DNA of 64,000 bases. Source: Rhipicephalus microplus (lineage: Eukaryota > Arthropoda > Arachnida > Ixodida > Ixodidae). Each line of letters opens with the position of its first letter. The stretch's first letter is position 1. Positions 31,916 to 43,200 of the stretch are shown one piece after another. The stretch covers positions 133,860,319 to 133,924,318 of the forward strand of contig NC_134707.1 of NCBI RefSeq assembly GCF_043290135.1, read 5' to 3'. The position numbers and the translations under genes are program-made. The notes beneath the pieces are model-generated. The model saw only the letters and a program-made list of their open reading frames with translations. It was not told where the DNA came from and did no database searches.

Positions 31916-34479
31916 GACAAATACTGACCAGAATCCTGACGACGGTCGTTAGAAGAACTTTGTCGAGAAGACCATCTGTAGCGGCACCGACGGCAAATGC
32001 GGCCAACATGAGAGCAAACGAAGCAGGCTGGTCGGTCGTCTGATGTGCGCCACTCAGATGGATGTCGGTAGCATGGAGGGAATCACAAAACCGAAGTGGA
32101 AGCAATAACAATTGGCGCGTTATGAGCGTTATGTCAGCGTTATGAGCGGGAGAGCACAAGGACTTGAGTGAGGGCTTGTGCTTTGGATAACTAGCATGTC
32201 CGTGTTGGCGAATTTTTCTCGCACAAAGGCTTGTATTAGCGATTTCTTGCCAAGTTTTCTTGAGTAAGGAGATTATAAATAGCGGCAGTAATGGCTTCCT
32301 GTTGCTGGCATAAAATCTATGTGATTGACTGAACTGGTGAATGAACGCCGCGTCACAGGATCTTCAAAAGAAGAAGCCCCGGTGGTGTTTGGGAATCGCT
32401 TGAAGCGTTGGGCGATTCTCCTGCTTTGAGGTCTGTAAAACAGCTGACATTCAGTGATAATGGAGTGGAGGTTAGTAAAGTTCTTGGAGGTAAGGTCAAA
32501 AAGCATTTCCAGCAATGCCTTTTGACACATTGTTGACCTTGTCATCCTCTATGCCTTTGTCATTTCTGCAGAGGTGGGGTGAGTGGTAGTAAAGTAGCTT
32601 GAGGATAAGAAAAAATGCTTACTTCTGGAGCCAAGTTGAGAGTATGGCCCAGCGTCATTGGGCGGAGGGGACGTGGTACCAAACGAAAGAGAAGACAAAG
32701 CATCTTCCGCAGGAACTAAGTCTTACACTATTCATGATAGAAGAGGGTAATACCAGACTGCTGCTTTCTTTCTTTTTTTCAGTCCTGCTACCACGGCTTT
32801 TACATGCAGTTTTTAGGGGCGAAGGGAGAAAAGAGGGCAGTTGAATTTTGTGAACCAAGCCCGCGAAACTATCACAGTCTTCGGCTTTATACCAGTTTCT
32901 TTCTGAGAATGAAGTACTTCATTCTATCTGTCTCTGACGAGCATCGCTCCAAGACGAGACTTGTAGTTTTGACCGGGACAATGAAACGACGGAGGCCTGT
33001 GAGCATCATAGGGGAAAAGAGCGTTTCTCGAATCCCGCTGTACATGTCGTGATGCTTCGGCGTGCATCACCAACCAAAGCCTCCAACGTGTGTGTTGAGT
33101 AAACTGGTCGACCTGTCCTCCCCTCTGTCAGTGTACAAAGAAAATGAAGTGGGCTTAGGTGGGAAAATGCTTGCGCCGTTTCTATTGTTAATATTAATAT
33201 TATTATTATTATTATTATTATTTTGTTGGGAAGGAATAAACTTCTTCAATTTGGGCTCGAACACATTCATTTAGATACGCCACATGATCCGGCAATAACT
33301 CATTTGAAAAGTGTTCTGAAGGAGTGGGTACTGCAAAAAAAAAAACGCCAACATTTTTTACCCCTATTCTGCAAAGCAGAGTGAAGATACACTTTTCTTA
33401 AGGCTCAGCCGCAAGAATACTGAAAGTAGGGTGACGCGAATATACTATAATGCAACAGCAATAATCAGTAAAAGATTGAAACTATCTTATACGGCCAAAA
33501 TATTAAGAAGTATTCCTCTACTGACTTCGGGAAGGCCGCCATTCGCTCATTTTATTAAAGAATTGCATTTGAATATGTCAACAGAAGTTGAGGTGTCAAT
33601 TTAGAAGTAAGTGTTTCACGACTTTTCGAGTTTCTCCACGTCACGGAGGTGTGCTTTTGTTATAGAGCAGCTGTATGACACCGGAGTGCATGGGGACAGC
33701 TTCTAGATGTTGACCAGCTGTCCTGTCTTCTTCTTTTATGGGTTCATATGAACTGGTACACCGTATTGAATTTATCATGCGGCCGTATGGCTGCAGTGCC
33801 TGCAGCTTTCGGGACTCTGACAGAGCATGCAGTTTTCATGTGTAGTCATTTTGCAAAAATATGCCGGAAGCAATCTGCTGAAGCTTTGCGTCTTCAATGA
33901 ATCTGCTGTTTGGTTTTTTGGGGATCGTGAACAGATCTTCGCGGTGGCCGCGCTTGCTTTGTTTGTCCTGCATTGAATTGCAGCATTTTGAACATCATGT
34001 CAATGTGCTGTGCTTGAAACTTGGGTGCTGCTACTTGTGTTTCGTTTGTCGGGGGCTTTTTGTATGTTTGTTCATTCTTGTCTTCCTTTACCAAATGCTG
34101 GATCATCAATCAGAAACAATAGCTTATTTTGAATAAATCAAACAGAGTCAATTTATTTCACAATTCCTCGAAAAGCCTAAGAAGGAGTATTACATAGGGG
34201 TACAGACACATGAATAAAGCAATGTATAATTACGGTGAAGCTGAAATGTTGTCCCGAATTTCTTGGCTAGAGTTTTGTGGAAAACGTCCACAGTAACTCT
34301 GCAGTGTTTGTATGACAATTCAATGAAGTGCTCACGAACACGTGACGCGATCAGCGTTGAACGAATAAAAGCACAAACAAACAAAAAGAACTGCTTGACT
34401 ATCTCACTGAAAGTACGTGCGGAAAAAATAGGTACATTCACAAAGTGCTCCCGAGGTGCCACGCAAGCATTTCACATAG
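31916..34479. other. Unassigned sequence with (ATT)n
   Basis: It includes an ATT microsatellite at 33184-33222. Short frames such as 32273-32545 (minus) lack known motifs. Confidence 0.45.
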
Positions 34480-34489
34480 CTGTGGTGAA

Positions 34490-37399
34490 GATAGAGAGAG
34501 AGATAAAGATACAAGAAAAGGCAGGGAGGTTAACCAGACGCACATCCAGTTTGCTACCCTGCACTGGGGAAGGGATAAAGGGGAGAAAAGAGGTTGCACA
34601 AAGATGAGAAGGTACACACAATCACGAGCACACTCGGGGAGCACACACAGTTCACAGGCGGTCGCTGAGGTTTGTTGACTTAAGGTAAAGAAGCAGTGCT
34701 TTAGTTGCTTTCTGCGCAACTGAGGCAGATGCCCAAGGTCCTAGTATCTTCTGCACACAAAATGGTCCGGGGTCAAGTCCATTCAAAACCATTCGTAGCT
34801 GGCATCGCTGTGTGTCGTAGCAAGCGCAGCTGCAGAGGACATGTTCGATGGTTTCTTCATCTCCGCAGTAGTCGCATGTAGGAGTGTCTGCCATACCAAT
34901 GCGAAAGGAGTACACCTTTGTGAATGCAACACCCAACCAAAGGCGGCATAACAGTGTCGCATCGGAGCGGGAAAGTTGTGATGGTAGCTTTAGCTTGAGC
35001 GAAGGATCCAGTTCATAAAATTGACACCTTTGGAAGCTGGTAGACGACCAGAACGTGCGTGTGAGATCTCGAGCCAGCAGGTAAAGTTGTCTCGCTGCAT
35101 CATTCCTTGATAGAGGAATAGGGACTACACGGGTTTCTTCATAGGCTGAGCGGGCTGCATCATCGGCTAGTTCATTTCCGGTAATACCGATATGTCCAGG
35201 CAGCCACTGATATATATTATCATGCCCTCGTGCTAGAGCTTCATGATGGCAATGTCTTATTTCTTGTACCAGTTGGTCATGGCTCCTCCTACGCATGGCA
35301 GACTGCAAACTCTGAAGCGCTGCCTTCGAATCACAGAATATGACCCATTTTCCTGGACGTTTTTGAACGAGATATTGTAAAGCAGCCCTTATAGCAGCAA
35401 GCTCTGATGCCGTAGATGAAGTCATATGCGACAACTTAAACTTGATTGTCATTTCTGCAGCCGGAATTACAGCGGCACCTGATGAGCTGCTGGATGAGAC
35501 GGACCCATCAGTGTATATCTGCGTTCCGTCTAAGTACAGCTCATGTAATATTAGCAGTGTTGCTTGCTTCAATGCTACTCTGGAGTGACTGCTTTTCTTT
35601 TTGATTCCCGGAATTTCTAGACGTACTTGCGGCTGGTCGAGGCACCACAAAGGGCATGCCGTTCTCGCAGCTGGCGTATATCCTGATGGAATGCTGTTTA
35701 GGTGCTTGGCTATGACGTCTGAAAACGTAGCACGTGGTCTTCCGGAAGGTAGAAGGGCCAAGTGGGGGTCAGGGACACGGCTAGCATGTCGAATGTGCGC
35801 TCTGAGGCAATCCACAGCTATATATGTCCTGACCGGATGGTCTTTGGCAAGCATGATTGTGGCATAAGTAGAAGCGCATCGGGGCAGTCCTAGGCAGATA
35901 CGCAGTGCCTGACCCTGCAAACTCTCCAATGAATGAGTATTCGATTTGCAAGTGTTAGTCAGTACCGGCAAGCTGTAGCGCAATAGACCCAGAAATAGGG
36001 CCCTGTACAGCTGTGGCATGGAGGCCACAGAAGTTCCCCATGCTTTACCGCACAAGAATTTCATGATATGCACAATAGATAGCAGTCTCTTCTTCAAGTA
36101 CGCACAATGTGGGCTCCACGAAAGACTTCTGTCGATTATTATGCCCAGGAAACGATGCGTCCGTGCATATTTGACACTCTGCCCATTGATGTAAACAGGG
36201 TATGGCGTCATTGGTTTGCGTGTAAACGCCATCAACACGCACTTCGCAGTTGATATATTTAGGCCTTGTTTCTGAAGGTAGGCTGTTGTGAGGGTTGCTG
36301 CCCGCTGTATTCGTGCACGCACCTGAGGGCGAGTAACTGCAGCACTCCAGAGGCAAATATCATCGGCGTATATGGATAGGCACACCGACTTTGGCAGAAC
36401 CTTCACCAGACCAATGAGGGCCACATTGAACAATGTGGGGCTTAGAACACCTCCCTGGGGTACTCCGCAGTAGGTGTAATGTTGGGCAGTTGTACCCTCA
36501 TATGTTTGTACAAAGAAACCTCTGCCAGTTATATAATCTTTTATCCATTGAAACATTCGTCCACCAATGCCCATTGCTGTGAGAGAAGTGAGAATGGCAT
36601 CGTGAGCTACATTATCATATGCACCCTTCACGTCAAGAAAGAGTGCCACTGATATGCGCTTGCGAGTTTTTTCTTGCTGAACAAATGTCGATAAATCAAG
36701 GACACAGTCAATGGAGGAGCGGCCCCGACGACAGCCTGCCATGCAAGAAGGGTATTTGGTGTATCGTTCCAAGTACCACTCGAGACGAAATAGAACCATT
36801 CTTTCCATCACTTTTTCGAGGCAGCTTGCGAGGGCAATAGGGCGATACGCTGTCAAGTCCAATGGTGATTTTCCCGATTTCAAAAGTGGTATTAATCGAC
36901 AGATTTTCCATTCTCGGGGAACACTGCCGCTGAGCCAGGAGTTGTTGAAGCATCTTAAAAGTTCTTTTTTAGCTTTTTGTCCAAGGTGTCCCAACGCACT
37001 ATAAGTAATACCATCGGGACCTGGCGATGACATGCGCTTAGAGGCGACTAACGCACCTTCAAGTTCTTCCATGGTGAACGGAATGTCCATTTCTGGTAAT
37101 CGCGTCTCAGGAACAATCATGGCGTCGAAGCTCTCGTTCACAATATTCCCGGCCACTCTCGTGCAAAATTCTTCAGCCACCTCGAGTTCTGTTTTTCCCT
37201 GATGGAGTGCCAAAGCTTTAAAAGGATGCCGTTGTTGTGGAGAGGAGCGAAGACCACGAACTGTTCTCCAGATATATGACAGCGGTTTATGAGGGTCTAG
37301 AGATTCGCAGGATGCTTTCCAGCGTTCGCTCTCCAGTTTGTAAATGCGTCGTTGAATCTTTTTCTGGAGCCGCCTTGCTTCCCTCAGATCGTTAATTAC
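34490..37399 (-). mobile_element. Young 5'-truncated I-like LINE
   Basis: Bounded exactly by a 10-bp target-site duplication, CTGTGGTGAA, at 34480-34489 and 37400-37409. The 3' end (left) has a short UTR and a CTTTATCTCTCTCT-type tail. The 5' end is truncated within ORF2, before the RT. The reading frame is open from the truncation point to the natural stop at 34652, so the insertion is recent. Length 2910 bp. Confidence 0.92.
34652..37399 (-). CDS. I-like LINE ORF2 fragment: RT, RNase H, zinc finger (open, N-terminally truncated)
   Basis: The first ATG is at 37213 (853 aa), but the frame is open from the truncation edge at 37399. RT spans roughly the first 330 residues after the ATG: SSPGPDGITY, YRPIALASCLEKVMERM, FLDVKGAYDNVAH, YCGVPQGGVLSPTLFN and the catalytic YADD. 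RNase H follows, with QIYTDGSVSS, TASELAAIRAAL, FCDSKAALQSL and LPGHIGITGNELAD. A C-terminal CDYCGDEETIEHVLCSCACY is a zf-RVT finger. In a full element this enzyme copies LINE RNA at the nicked target and removes RNA. The copy lacks ORF1 and the endonuclease, so it cannot act alone. Confidence 0.93.
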   Translation of the reverse strand, partial: VINDLREARRLQKKIQRRIYKLESERWKASCESLDPHKPLSYIWRTVRGLRSSPQQRHPFKALALHQGKTELEVAEEFCTRVAGNIVNESFDAMIVPETRLPEMDIPFTMEELEGALVASKRMSSPGPDGITYSALGHLGQKAKKELLRCFNNSWLSGSVPREWKICRLIPLLKSGKSPLDLTAYRPIALASCLEKVMERMVLFRLEWYLERYTKYPSCMAGCRRGRSSIDCVLDLSTFVQQEKTRKRISVALFLDVKGAYDNVAHDAILTSLTAMGIGGRMFQWIKDYITGRGFFVQTYEGTTAQHYTYCGVPQGGVLSPTLFNVALIGLVKVLPKSVCLSIYADDICLWSAAVTRPQVRARIQRAATLTTAYLQKQGLNISTAKCVLMAFTRKPMTPYPVYINGQSVKYARTHRFLGIIIDRSLSWSPHCAYLKKRLLSIVHIMKFLCGKAWGTSVASMPQLYRALFLGLLRYSLPVLTNTCKSNTHSLESLQGQALRICLGLPRCASTYATIMLAKDHPVRTYIAVDCLRAHIRHASRVPDPHLALLPSGRPRATFSDVIAKHLNSIPSGYTPAARTACPLWCLDQPQVRLEIPGIKKKSSHSRVALKQATLLILHELYLDGTQIYTDGSVSSSSSSGAAVIPAAEMTIKFKLSHMTSSTASELAAIRAALQYLVQKRPGKWVIFCDSKAALQSLQSAMRRRSHDQLVQEIRHCHHEALARGHDNIYQWLPGHIGITGNELADDAARSAYEETRVVPIPLSRNDAARQLYLLARDLTRTFWSSTSFQRCQFYELDPSLKLKLPSQLSRSDATLLCRLWLGVAFTKVYSFRIGMADTPTCDYCGDEETIEHVLCSCACYDTQRCQLRMVLNGLDPGPFCVQKILGPWASASVAQKATKALLLYLKSTNLSDRL

Positions 37400-37409
37400 C
37401 TGTGGTGAA

Positions 37410-38041
37410 AAACTAGCAAAAGATAAGCCGGAGGGAAATTATGTTAAGAAGTGCTCCACTACCGTGACGTAATTACTCTGTTAGAACGGAGCGAAATATC
37501 AGTTAAACGTACTATTACTGTGTCCCCCAATTACTCCGGTCATTCATATTAAAAAAGAAACTTTGTTCTGGAGGTCCAGAGTGAAATCTACTCCAAGATA
37601 GGAGGCGGGGTCACTAAAGGACGGGAATTTTACTCTCGCCTGTGAATATTTTACTTTTACAAAGCATGTTTTTGTTTGAGTCACCATTGTTCACGCAGTG
37701 CTGGTTTACTGAAAGTGGCTCAGTTTTTATTGAACTAGTTGCAGTTTCTGGTTCATTTATTGTTCGATAGTGCAATGTTGATTTCACATTACCATAAGGA
37801 ATTGGTCCATCTTGATTCCACCTGCTTTACAATTTAAAGCTCTAATGGTATGCTTCACGCTGCCAGGAAATCCAGCCCAGTTTGGATTTCTGTATGTGTC
37901 TCTTTTTGAAAAGAAGTGCCACTTTTGTATTCTGCTATGAAACTGTCCTTTCACGATGCGTAGGGATCTCTGAAAGAGAACCAAGTACGATGAATATATT
38001 GCATGTATCCAATACTATGCCTATCCGTATTGTAACCATAG
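37410..38041 (+). other. Sequence upstream of MyoD exon, presumed intron
   Basis: AT-rich with no recognised element. It ends in CTATCCGTATTGTAACCATAG, a possible weak splice acceptor. Confidence 0.45.
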
Positions 38042-38335
38042 GTGAGTGACGGCCGCAGCCCGGAACCCCGACAGCCATGTCCCGCAGAGCAGCCAGGCCA
38101 ACCGTCGTCTACCGAGCAGCACGTTCTTGCGCCATGTGGAGCGGCAGGGAACGGTGCACCGGGTATTCGACGCTGCTTAGCCTGGGCCTGTCGGGCGTGC
38201 AAGCGCCGAACGATGGCCGTAGATCGTCGGAGAGCGGCCACGCTGCGCGAACGGAGGCGGCTGCGGCGCGTCAACGAAGCCTTCGAGGCACTCAAAAGGA
38301 GAACCTGCGCGAATCCGGCGCAGAGGCTGCCCAAG
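38042..38335 (+). CDS. nau: MyoD-family myogenic bHLH factor, internal exon (basic region, helix 1)
   Basis: The 98-codon frame contains EQHVLAP, the conserved (D/E)HVxAP block of myogenic factors, then the Cys-rich [13 protein letters not shown], then the basic region [21 protein letters not shown], helix 1 and the loop ANPAQRLPK. This order is specific to MyoD/Myf5/myogenin/nautilus proteins, which bind E-boxes as heterodimers with E proteins and commit cells to muscle. The basic region keeps the Ala-Thr of the myogenic code; the junction Lys is Arg. The exon ends AAG|GTGCGC in phase 0. The 5' edge (ATAG|GTGAGT at 38042) is the limit of the open frame; the true acceptor could be inside it. 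The N-terminal exon was not found. Confidence 0.93.
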
Positions 38336-39991
38336 GTGCGCCATCTGGGCTTTTGCGTTTTCAACGATTTTTTTTCACTGGCCTTACTGAGCAAATAAAA
38401 ATAACAAAACATAAACGTTTAGACCTACGCGGTTGTTATCGTCAGCACACCGGTGAACGAATACAATGGCCTTGTACTTTGCCGCAAACATTCGGCAGGA
38501 GACCATGCAGATTGGTTAGATAACACACTTTATAATTTTCAGATTTTATTGCACCTCATCGCCGTTCTTGTGCCAATGTGTTACCATTGTTCGAACTGAA
38601 CACGCTTCTTTTCGTCACGTAGTGGTCGCTAATTCGGTCCTAGCACATGTGGTATGTATGGCTTTTGTCTCTCCCCCTCCTTGGGTGCTTCTTGAGGAAA
38701 GTATGATCTCGTCACCTTGGCTTTTATGTACTACGATGGCGCGCAGCTTTTAAGTATCAGCACTGACAACTGTGATTTAGTTGAAAAGTTTTCTTTTCAC
38801 ACTGTGCGGAGAAGCACGGTGAAAATGTTAGTTATATAAAAAGTCAAGAATGCGACTGCAAGGAGAGCTCAAGAGTTTGTGAACGACAAATATAGTACGT
38901 ACAGCTTTCCAGTATGTGCTTGTATCGGCTACATTTCCTTTACAGGAGGTGTTTCAGTTACCATAGCAACAATCCTAAGCAATCCCAGTAGAATGAAAGG
39001 AAATGAAAGCACTGTTAAAAAAAATATAGACCATGACTTGATGAAAAAAGCATCATGGACAATTAAGCGAAAGACAGGCACAGTCACCCGCTCGCAGTCG
39101 CCCATTCATTTTTAATAAGAGTTTTGTTAGAAAACGAGCACAAGTGCCGCTTAACAATGCGTTTGCTTTGTGTATATGTGTGTTAAACACCGACATGCAC
39201 AAACTTGCCCAGCTCACAATTTCGATCAGTAAAACTTGCGCAGTGTGGTGTCCCCAAGTCGAGTTGCGTACCAAATGAAGTGCGAAATGTGAGAACAGTC
39301 TTGTGTGTGCGTTTAAGCTCCCGTTGAATAACAAAAGAGGATAAAAAATAATATGGAGTTTTTTACTGCGGAGGCCTAATAATGCATGGTATTTTCGTCT
39401 TAACTCGTAAAGCCTCCGGTACTTTTGTTTTTATTCAGCAGGTCAGTGGAGCTCGCTATATTTTCTCGGGCTTGGACCCTGCTAACTTCCACTAGCATTC
39501 GAGTTAAGCAACGAAGTGTACATCAAAAACATTATAAACTGTGAAGCTTATTACATGTTGCACAAGATGAAATCGGAAGATTTTGCTCAACAACCTTGTT
39601 ATTTCAAGTATTAGGAGCTAAGATAAAAAACTAGTCTTTTGTTTTCGGTGTGACTTAAGCAGAAGTTTCATGTAGTAGTATGGAAAGCTGAGCGAGATGA
39701 TTCGATAGTGTTCTTGGAACGATGTCTTTATATAAAAATGCAGCACTTGCTTGGTGAAAGTGTATAGCAGTGTCGTAACTAATTCAGGAAATTCATGCTT
39801 TTGCACCGTACGAGACTTTTCTCATAAGTAACATTCACGGCAAAGTGTTACATGTACGTCGGCCCGGTATTAGGCAATCGTGTGTGTGACACAAGCATGG
39901 TCGCTGGCGTCTTTTTGCTGCTTTGAATCCTGCTTACAGGCGTTGCATTGACTAATTTACTTGACGACTCTGTCTTTTTTTGCTTGCCCAG
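38336..39991 (+). other. nau: Intron between the two MyoD exons
   Basis: 1656 bp, starting GTGCGC and ending CTTTTTTTGCTTGCCCAG, a strong pyrimidine tract and acceptor. No nested element was recognised. It splits the bHLH domain between LPK and VEILRN in phase 0. Confidence 0.88.
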
Positions 39992-40120
39992 GTCGAAATA
40001 TTGCGCAACGCCATCGAATATATCGAAGGATTGGAAGATCTGCTTGAGGCGGCTGATGGTGCGCGTGTGGCAAACAGGATTTTTGAAGCTTCCAAGCCCA
40101 GTTCAGCAAAATCACCGAAG
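39992..40120 (+). CDS. nau: MyoD-family factor, next exon (helix 2)
   Basis: 43 codons starting VEILRNAIEYIEGLEDLLE, which completes helix 2 of the myogenic bHLH domain in the same phase as the preceding exon, followed by a linker ending SSAKSPK. It is bounded by a good acceptor (TGCCCAG|GTC) and a consensus donor (AAG|GTACGT). The residues match MyoD-family helix 2. The C-terminal part, including the helix-III region usual in this family, must be in an exon further downstream and was not found in the window. Confidence 0.92.
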
Positions 40121-40833
40121 GTACGTCGTTCCAAAAGCTTATACCGAGGTAAAAAATTGATGGTGAAAATTTCATGCCATGGGACTCTATGTTAGGTTAT
40201 GGGCTCCGTTTTGTGAAAACTCTATTGCAAATACATTGCACCTGAATTTGCACAGATAGCGACTTGTTGACGTATTCAATGTTTGTAAAGAGAGTTAACG
40301 TGAGTGTTCGAGCGAGTTGGTAGTTCATTGGCAAGGAAAGTTCAACAACACTGAACTAAAGACAAGACGAATGCACAAAAACAGAACTGACATGGACAAG
40401 CGCTCACTTTCAACATATTTCATTTAGAAAAAAAACACATACATGTACTGAAATTTTGCAACTTTGCGAGCATCTGAAATTGCATAACTTAGCTCTGAGC
40501 GTCATCAAGGCACCAGCGTGTGCCCTCAAACTTCTGTGTCAGACAAGACGCGTAAACCTGGCGCTACCTTGCAGCTTATTGACTTTAAACACAGAACGTG
40601 AGAGAAGTGTGTCGCGTTGTTTTGGAAACAGCAGCTGGGCATGATGAACTTCGACGATCGGTTTCTTTGCAAACGCTCTGTTGTGTCTGTTGTCAGCTTT
40701 TTGAAGCAAAAGTGAGATAAAAAACTTAAAGCATTTAGTTAGCATTAAAATAAAGAACCTTTGCCATTCGCTGCCCCACAATGAGGTCATGAGGTGCCTA
40801 GAAGGGTGTACTGACACTTTCAGAGCAGTTGCC
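40121..40833 (+). other. Presumed next MyoD intron, proximal part
   Basis: Starts with the consensus donor GTACGT. No element or exon recognised up to the Harbinger-like insert. Confidence 0.5.
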
Positions 40834-40836
40834 TTA

Positions 40837-41874
40837 GGGTCGGTTCACGGTGCGGCAAGCATGCCTCGCCGTTTGACGTTTGACGTTCTCAGGCAGCCGT
40901 GCGTAGCTCTTTGCTTCGCGCACGTCTGGCGTTCTTCGCCGTTGGAAAAATGGGTCTGACACTCATTTTTGTGCTGTTTGCCGCTGGCGGAAAGCGGTTC
41001 AGCTTATATAGCGACGGAAGAGCGACATGGCTGAGCCGCGTCGTTTGGTTTCGCCTTTCCGCATTGCCTGTGCCTGCCGCAGAACACTTCGAGCTGCTTG
41101 CATCTTGCTCCGCGGTTTTCACGATATGTCGTGCGCGTTGTTCCAAGACTACGTTCCAGCAGCGAATAGAGTATTTTCGCGTGTCCGGTATTTGAAAAAG
41201 CGCGCAACGATTTAAACAGGCGTTTGGGCAAGTGGCGCTAGCTATCCATCGTACGCAACAAAGGGCAAACGTGTAATGTATGCCTTCCGAGATTCGGGAA
41301 AGCTTGCTTAGATCTAGAACATTAATTATTTGAGTATGGTTATCAAAAACGGTGCCGAATCGATTCGATTACTGTGTTGTCGAAGCTAAAAGACATGAGT
41401 GCTAATCAAATGGAAGCGTCATTTCGGAGCTTACGAGCTACAGAGCGCTTGGCGGCAGCTTCAAAGACTCGAGGCTGGCGACAACTGCATTTGGAATTGA
41501 TTGATATGTGGGGTTTAACATCCCAAAACCACCATATGAATAGGAGAGACGCCGTAGTGGAGGACTTTGGAAATTTCGACCACCTGGGGTTCTTTAACGT
41601 GCACCCAAATCTGAGCACACGGGCCTACAACATTTCCGCTTCCATCGGAAATGCAGCCACCGCAGCTGGTATTCGATCCCACGACCTGCGGGTCAGCAGC
41701 CGAGTACCTTAGCCACTAGACCACCGCGGCGGGGCCAACTGCATTCGGAAGGGCAGCCATGTTTGTCGGAGGAGCTTGCCGTGCAGTTCGAACAGCTCGT
41801 CTGTGGGCGGCGCCGGCCGCCGGTCTACGGCACTGCGCCGTTACGGCAGGCTTGCCGCTAGCGTGAACCGGCCC
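40837..41874. mobile_element. Non-autonomous Harbinger-like DNA element
   Basis: The left end GGGTCGGTTCACGGTGCGGC and the reverse complement of the right end, GGGCCGGTTCACGCTAGCGG, form imperfect terminal inverted repeats of at least 25 bp. TTA flanks both sides (40834-40836, 41875-41877). A 3-bp TWA duplication and GGG... ends are typical of PIF/Harbinger elements. The interior is GC-rich and encodes no transposase. About 250 bp is a later SINE insertion plus its duplication, so the original element was about 0.8 kb. Confidence 0.8.
41496..41735 (-). mobile_element. Full-length Ruka-type SINE inside the Harbinger-like element
   Basis: Reverse orientation: tail TTGATTGATATG at left, tRNA-like head at right (TAGCCACTAGACCACCGCGG). 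Flanked by a 14-bp duplication CAACTGCATTYGGA (41482-41495 and 41736-41749) with one mismatch. It is younger than its host element. Confidence 0.93.
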
Positions 41875-41877
41875 TTA

Positions 41878-42124
41878 CAGAAGAAGGCAAGCGTGCCCAC
41901 TGGTGGTTTTCCAGAGCTGGTTTTGTTCTATCTAAGGTCGACGTCTTTATTCAAGAAGAGACTGTTAGTATCAACATCTGTGTCACCCCTACCGCCAATG
42001 ACCTGTTCTTGGCCGCTATACATTTGCTTTATGCCGGCGCGCCTCTTGGAAGGCAAGAAAGTATTTTGGGAGTTTCAATACTTAGACAACTTTTTTTCTA
42101 ATTGTTCTTGATTTTTTTGGTCGA
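41878..42124. other. Unassigned sequence
   Basis: Short plus-strand frame without known motif; it may be decayed upstream RT of the following Penelope-like relic. Confidence 0.35.
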
Positions 42125-43200
42125 ACTTTTTCAATCAGCACTACCATCCACCTTTTAAGTGCTCATCAAGTCTCTTCCCGGACAACTGGTACTCACTCAC
42201 GAGGTTCCGGAGCTTGAGCGCCTTATGTTTATAGATGTCCGTTTGTATATCCCGAGAATGAGTAGTTTGGCGAGTTTGGAATGATACATAATGTACTGCA
42301 CAAAAAAAACGGATGGAAACACGAAAACAGGAAAAAAGGACAGACAAGCACCGAAATGGCCAAGAATTTCGTTTGCGCTCCATCGTATGTAGACGAGCTT
42401 GAATACTGGGAGTATCAGATGAGAGCTAAGGAGCCCTTTCTGTTCAACCCACTCCAACATGGAAAAGCGCGGGCTGTAAAACTCGAAGGCTCAAGGGATG
42501 TCCTTCATAGCCAGGTGTGCGAATAGCTTTGCAGGTCAGGTGGACCACCTTGATAAGGCCTGTTATCCAGTCCACGTCCTTGCTTGTGTTGCTGGCCAGC
42601 ATCTCGAAAAAAACAAAAACAAACGCGATCAGCGTGATGACCGCCAAGACAAGGGGAAGAAGACAGCTATGGTGGAATGAAACGTTAATTGCAGCAAGTT
42701 TCCGGCCACCCTAAAAAGATAGAGAAAGGCGCTTTTTGAAAGTTGTATTTTTGGCGTCCAAGAAGCTGATGAAACCACTCGAACTAACGTCCTTCGCCAA
42801 CAAGAGAACAAAATTGCCTGCCATATAAATTACAGGGACTCATTCGTACCATGTGCCGACAACGTGCTGTACGTCATCGCGGTGTCATGCGGCATGAAAT
42901 ACATTGGCCAAACGTCATGATGACTCGATGTACGCCTACGTGAACACCGATGCAACGTGCACAGCGGCAACTACGGACATCTCAGTGCGCCGTGTGCGGG
43001 TGTGGCTGTCTGCCTGCCAACTATAAAAAAAGCAGGTATCTACTGATAAAGAAAAACAGAAATGTACTTACTGCAGAAAATGTGGAGGCAGCCCACATTG
43101 CACGTTTGAGGAAAGGGTGCGTCACCATGCCTTCCATTGACTTGCACACAAACAAGTTGCTTATCTTTCACTTGTGCATGCTTTCACCAAATGAAGTTCT
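42125..43200 (+). pseudogene. Penelope-like element relic with GIY-YIG endonuclease
   Basis: Plus-strand fragments in several frames appear in the order of a Penelope-like ORF. THEVPELERLMFIDVRL (about 42190-42240) and EYWEYQMRAKEPFL (about 42400) represent the RT thumb. CADNVLYVIAVSCGMKYIGQT (about 42857-42918) is a GIY-YIG nuclease start, with Y and YIG present. Then come a LREHRCNVHSGNYGHLSAHC-like block, HIARLRKGCVTMPSIDLH and a C-terminal LLIFHL. The Cys/His cluster CAVCGCGCLP fits the animal PLE zinc region. Stops and frameshifts make it inactive. The upstream RT core is missing or too eroded. Confidence 0.8.
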
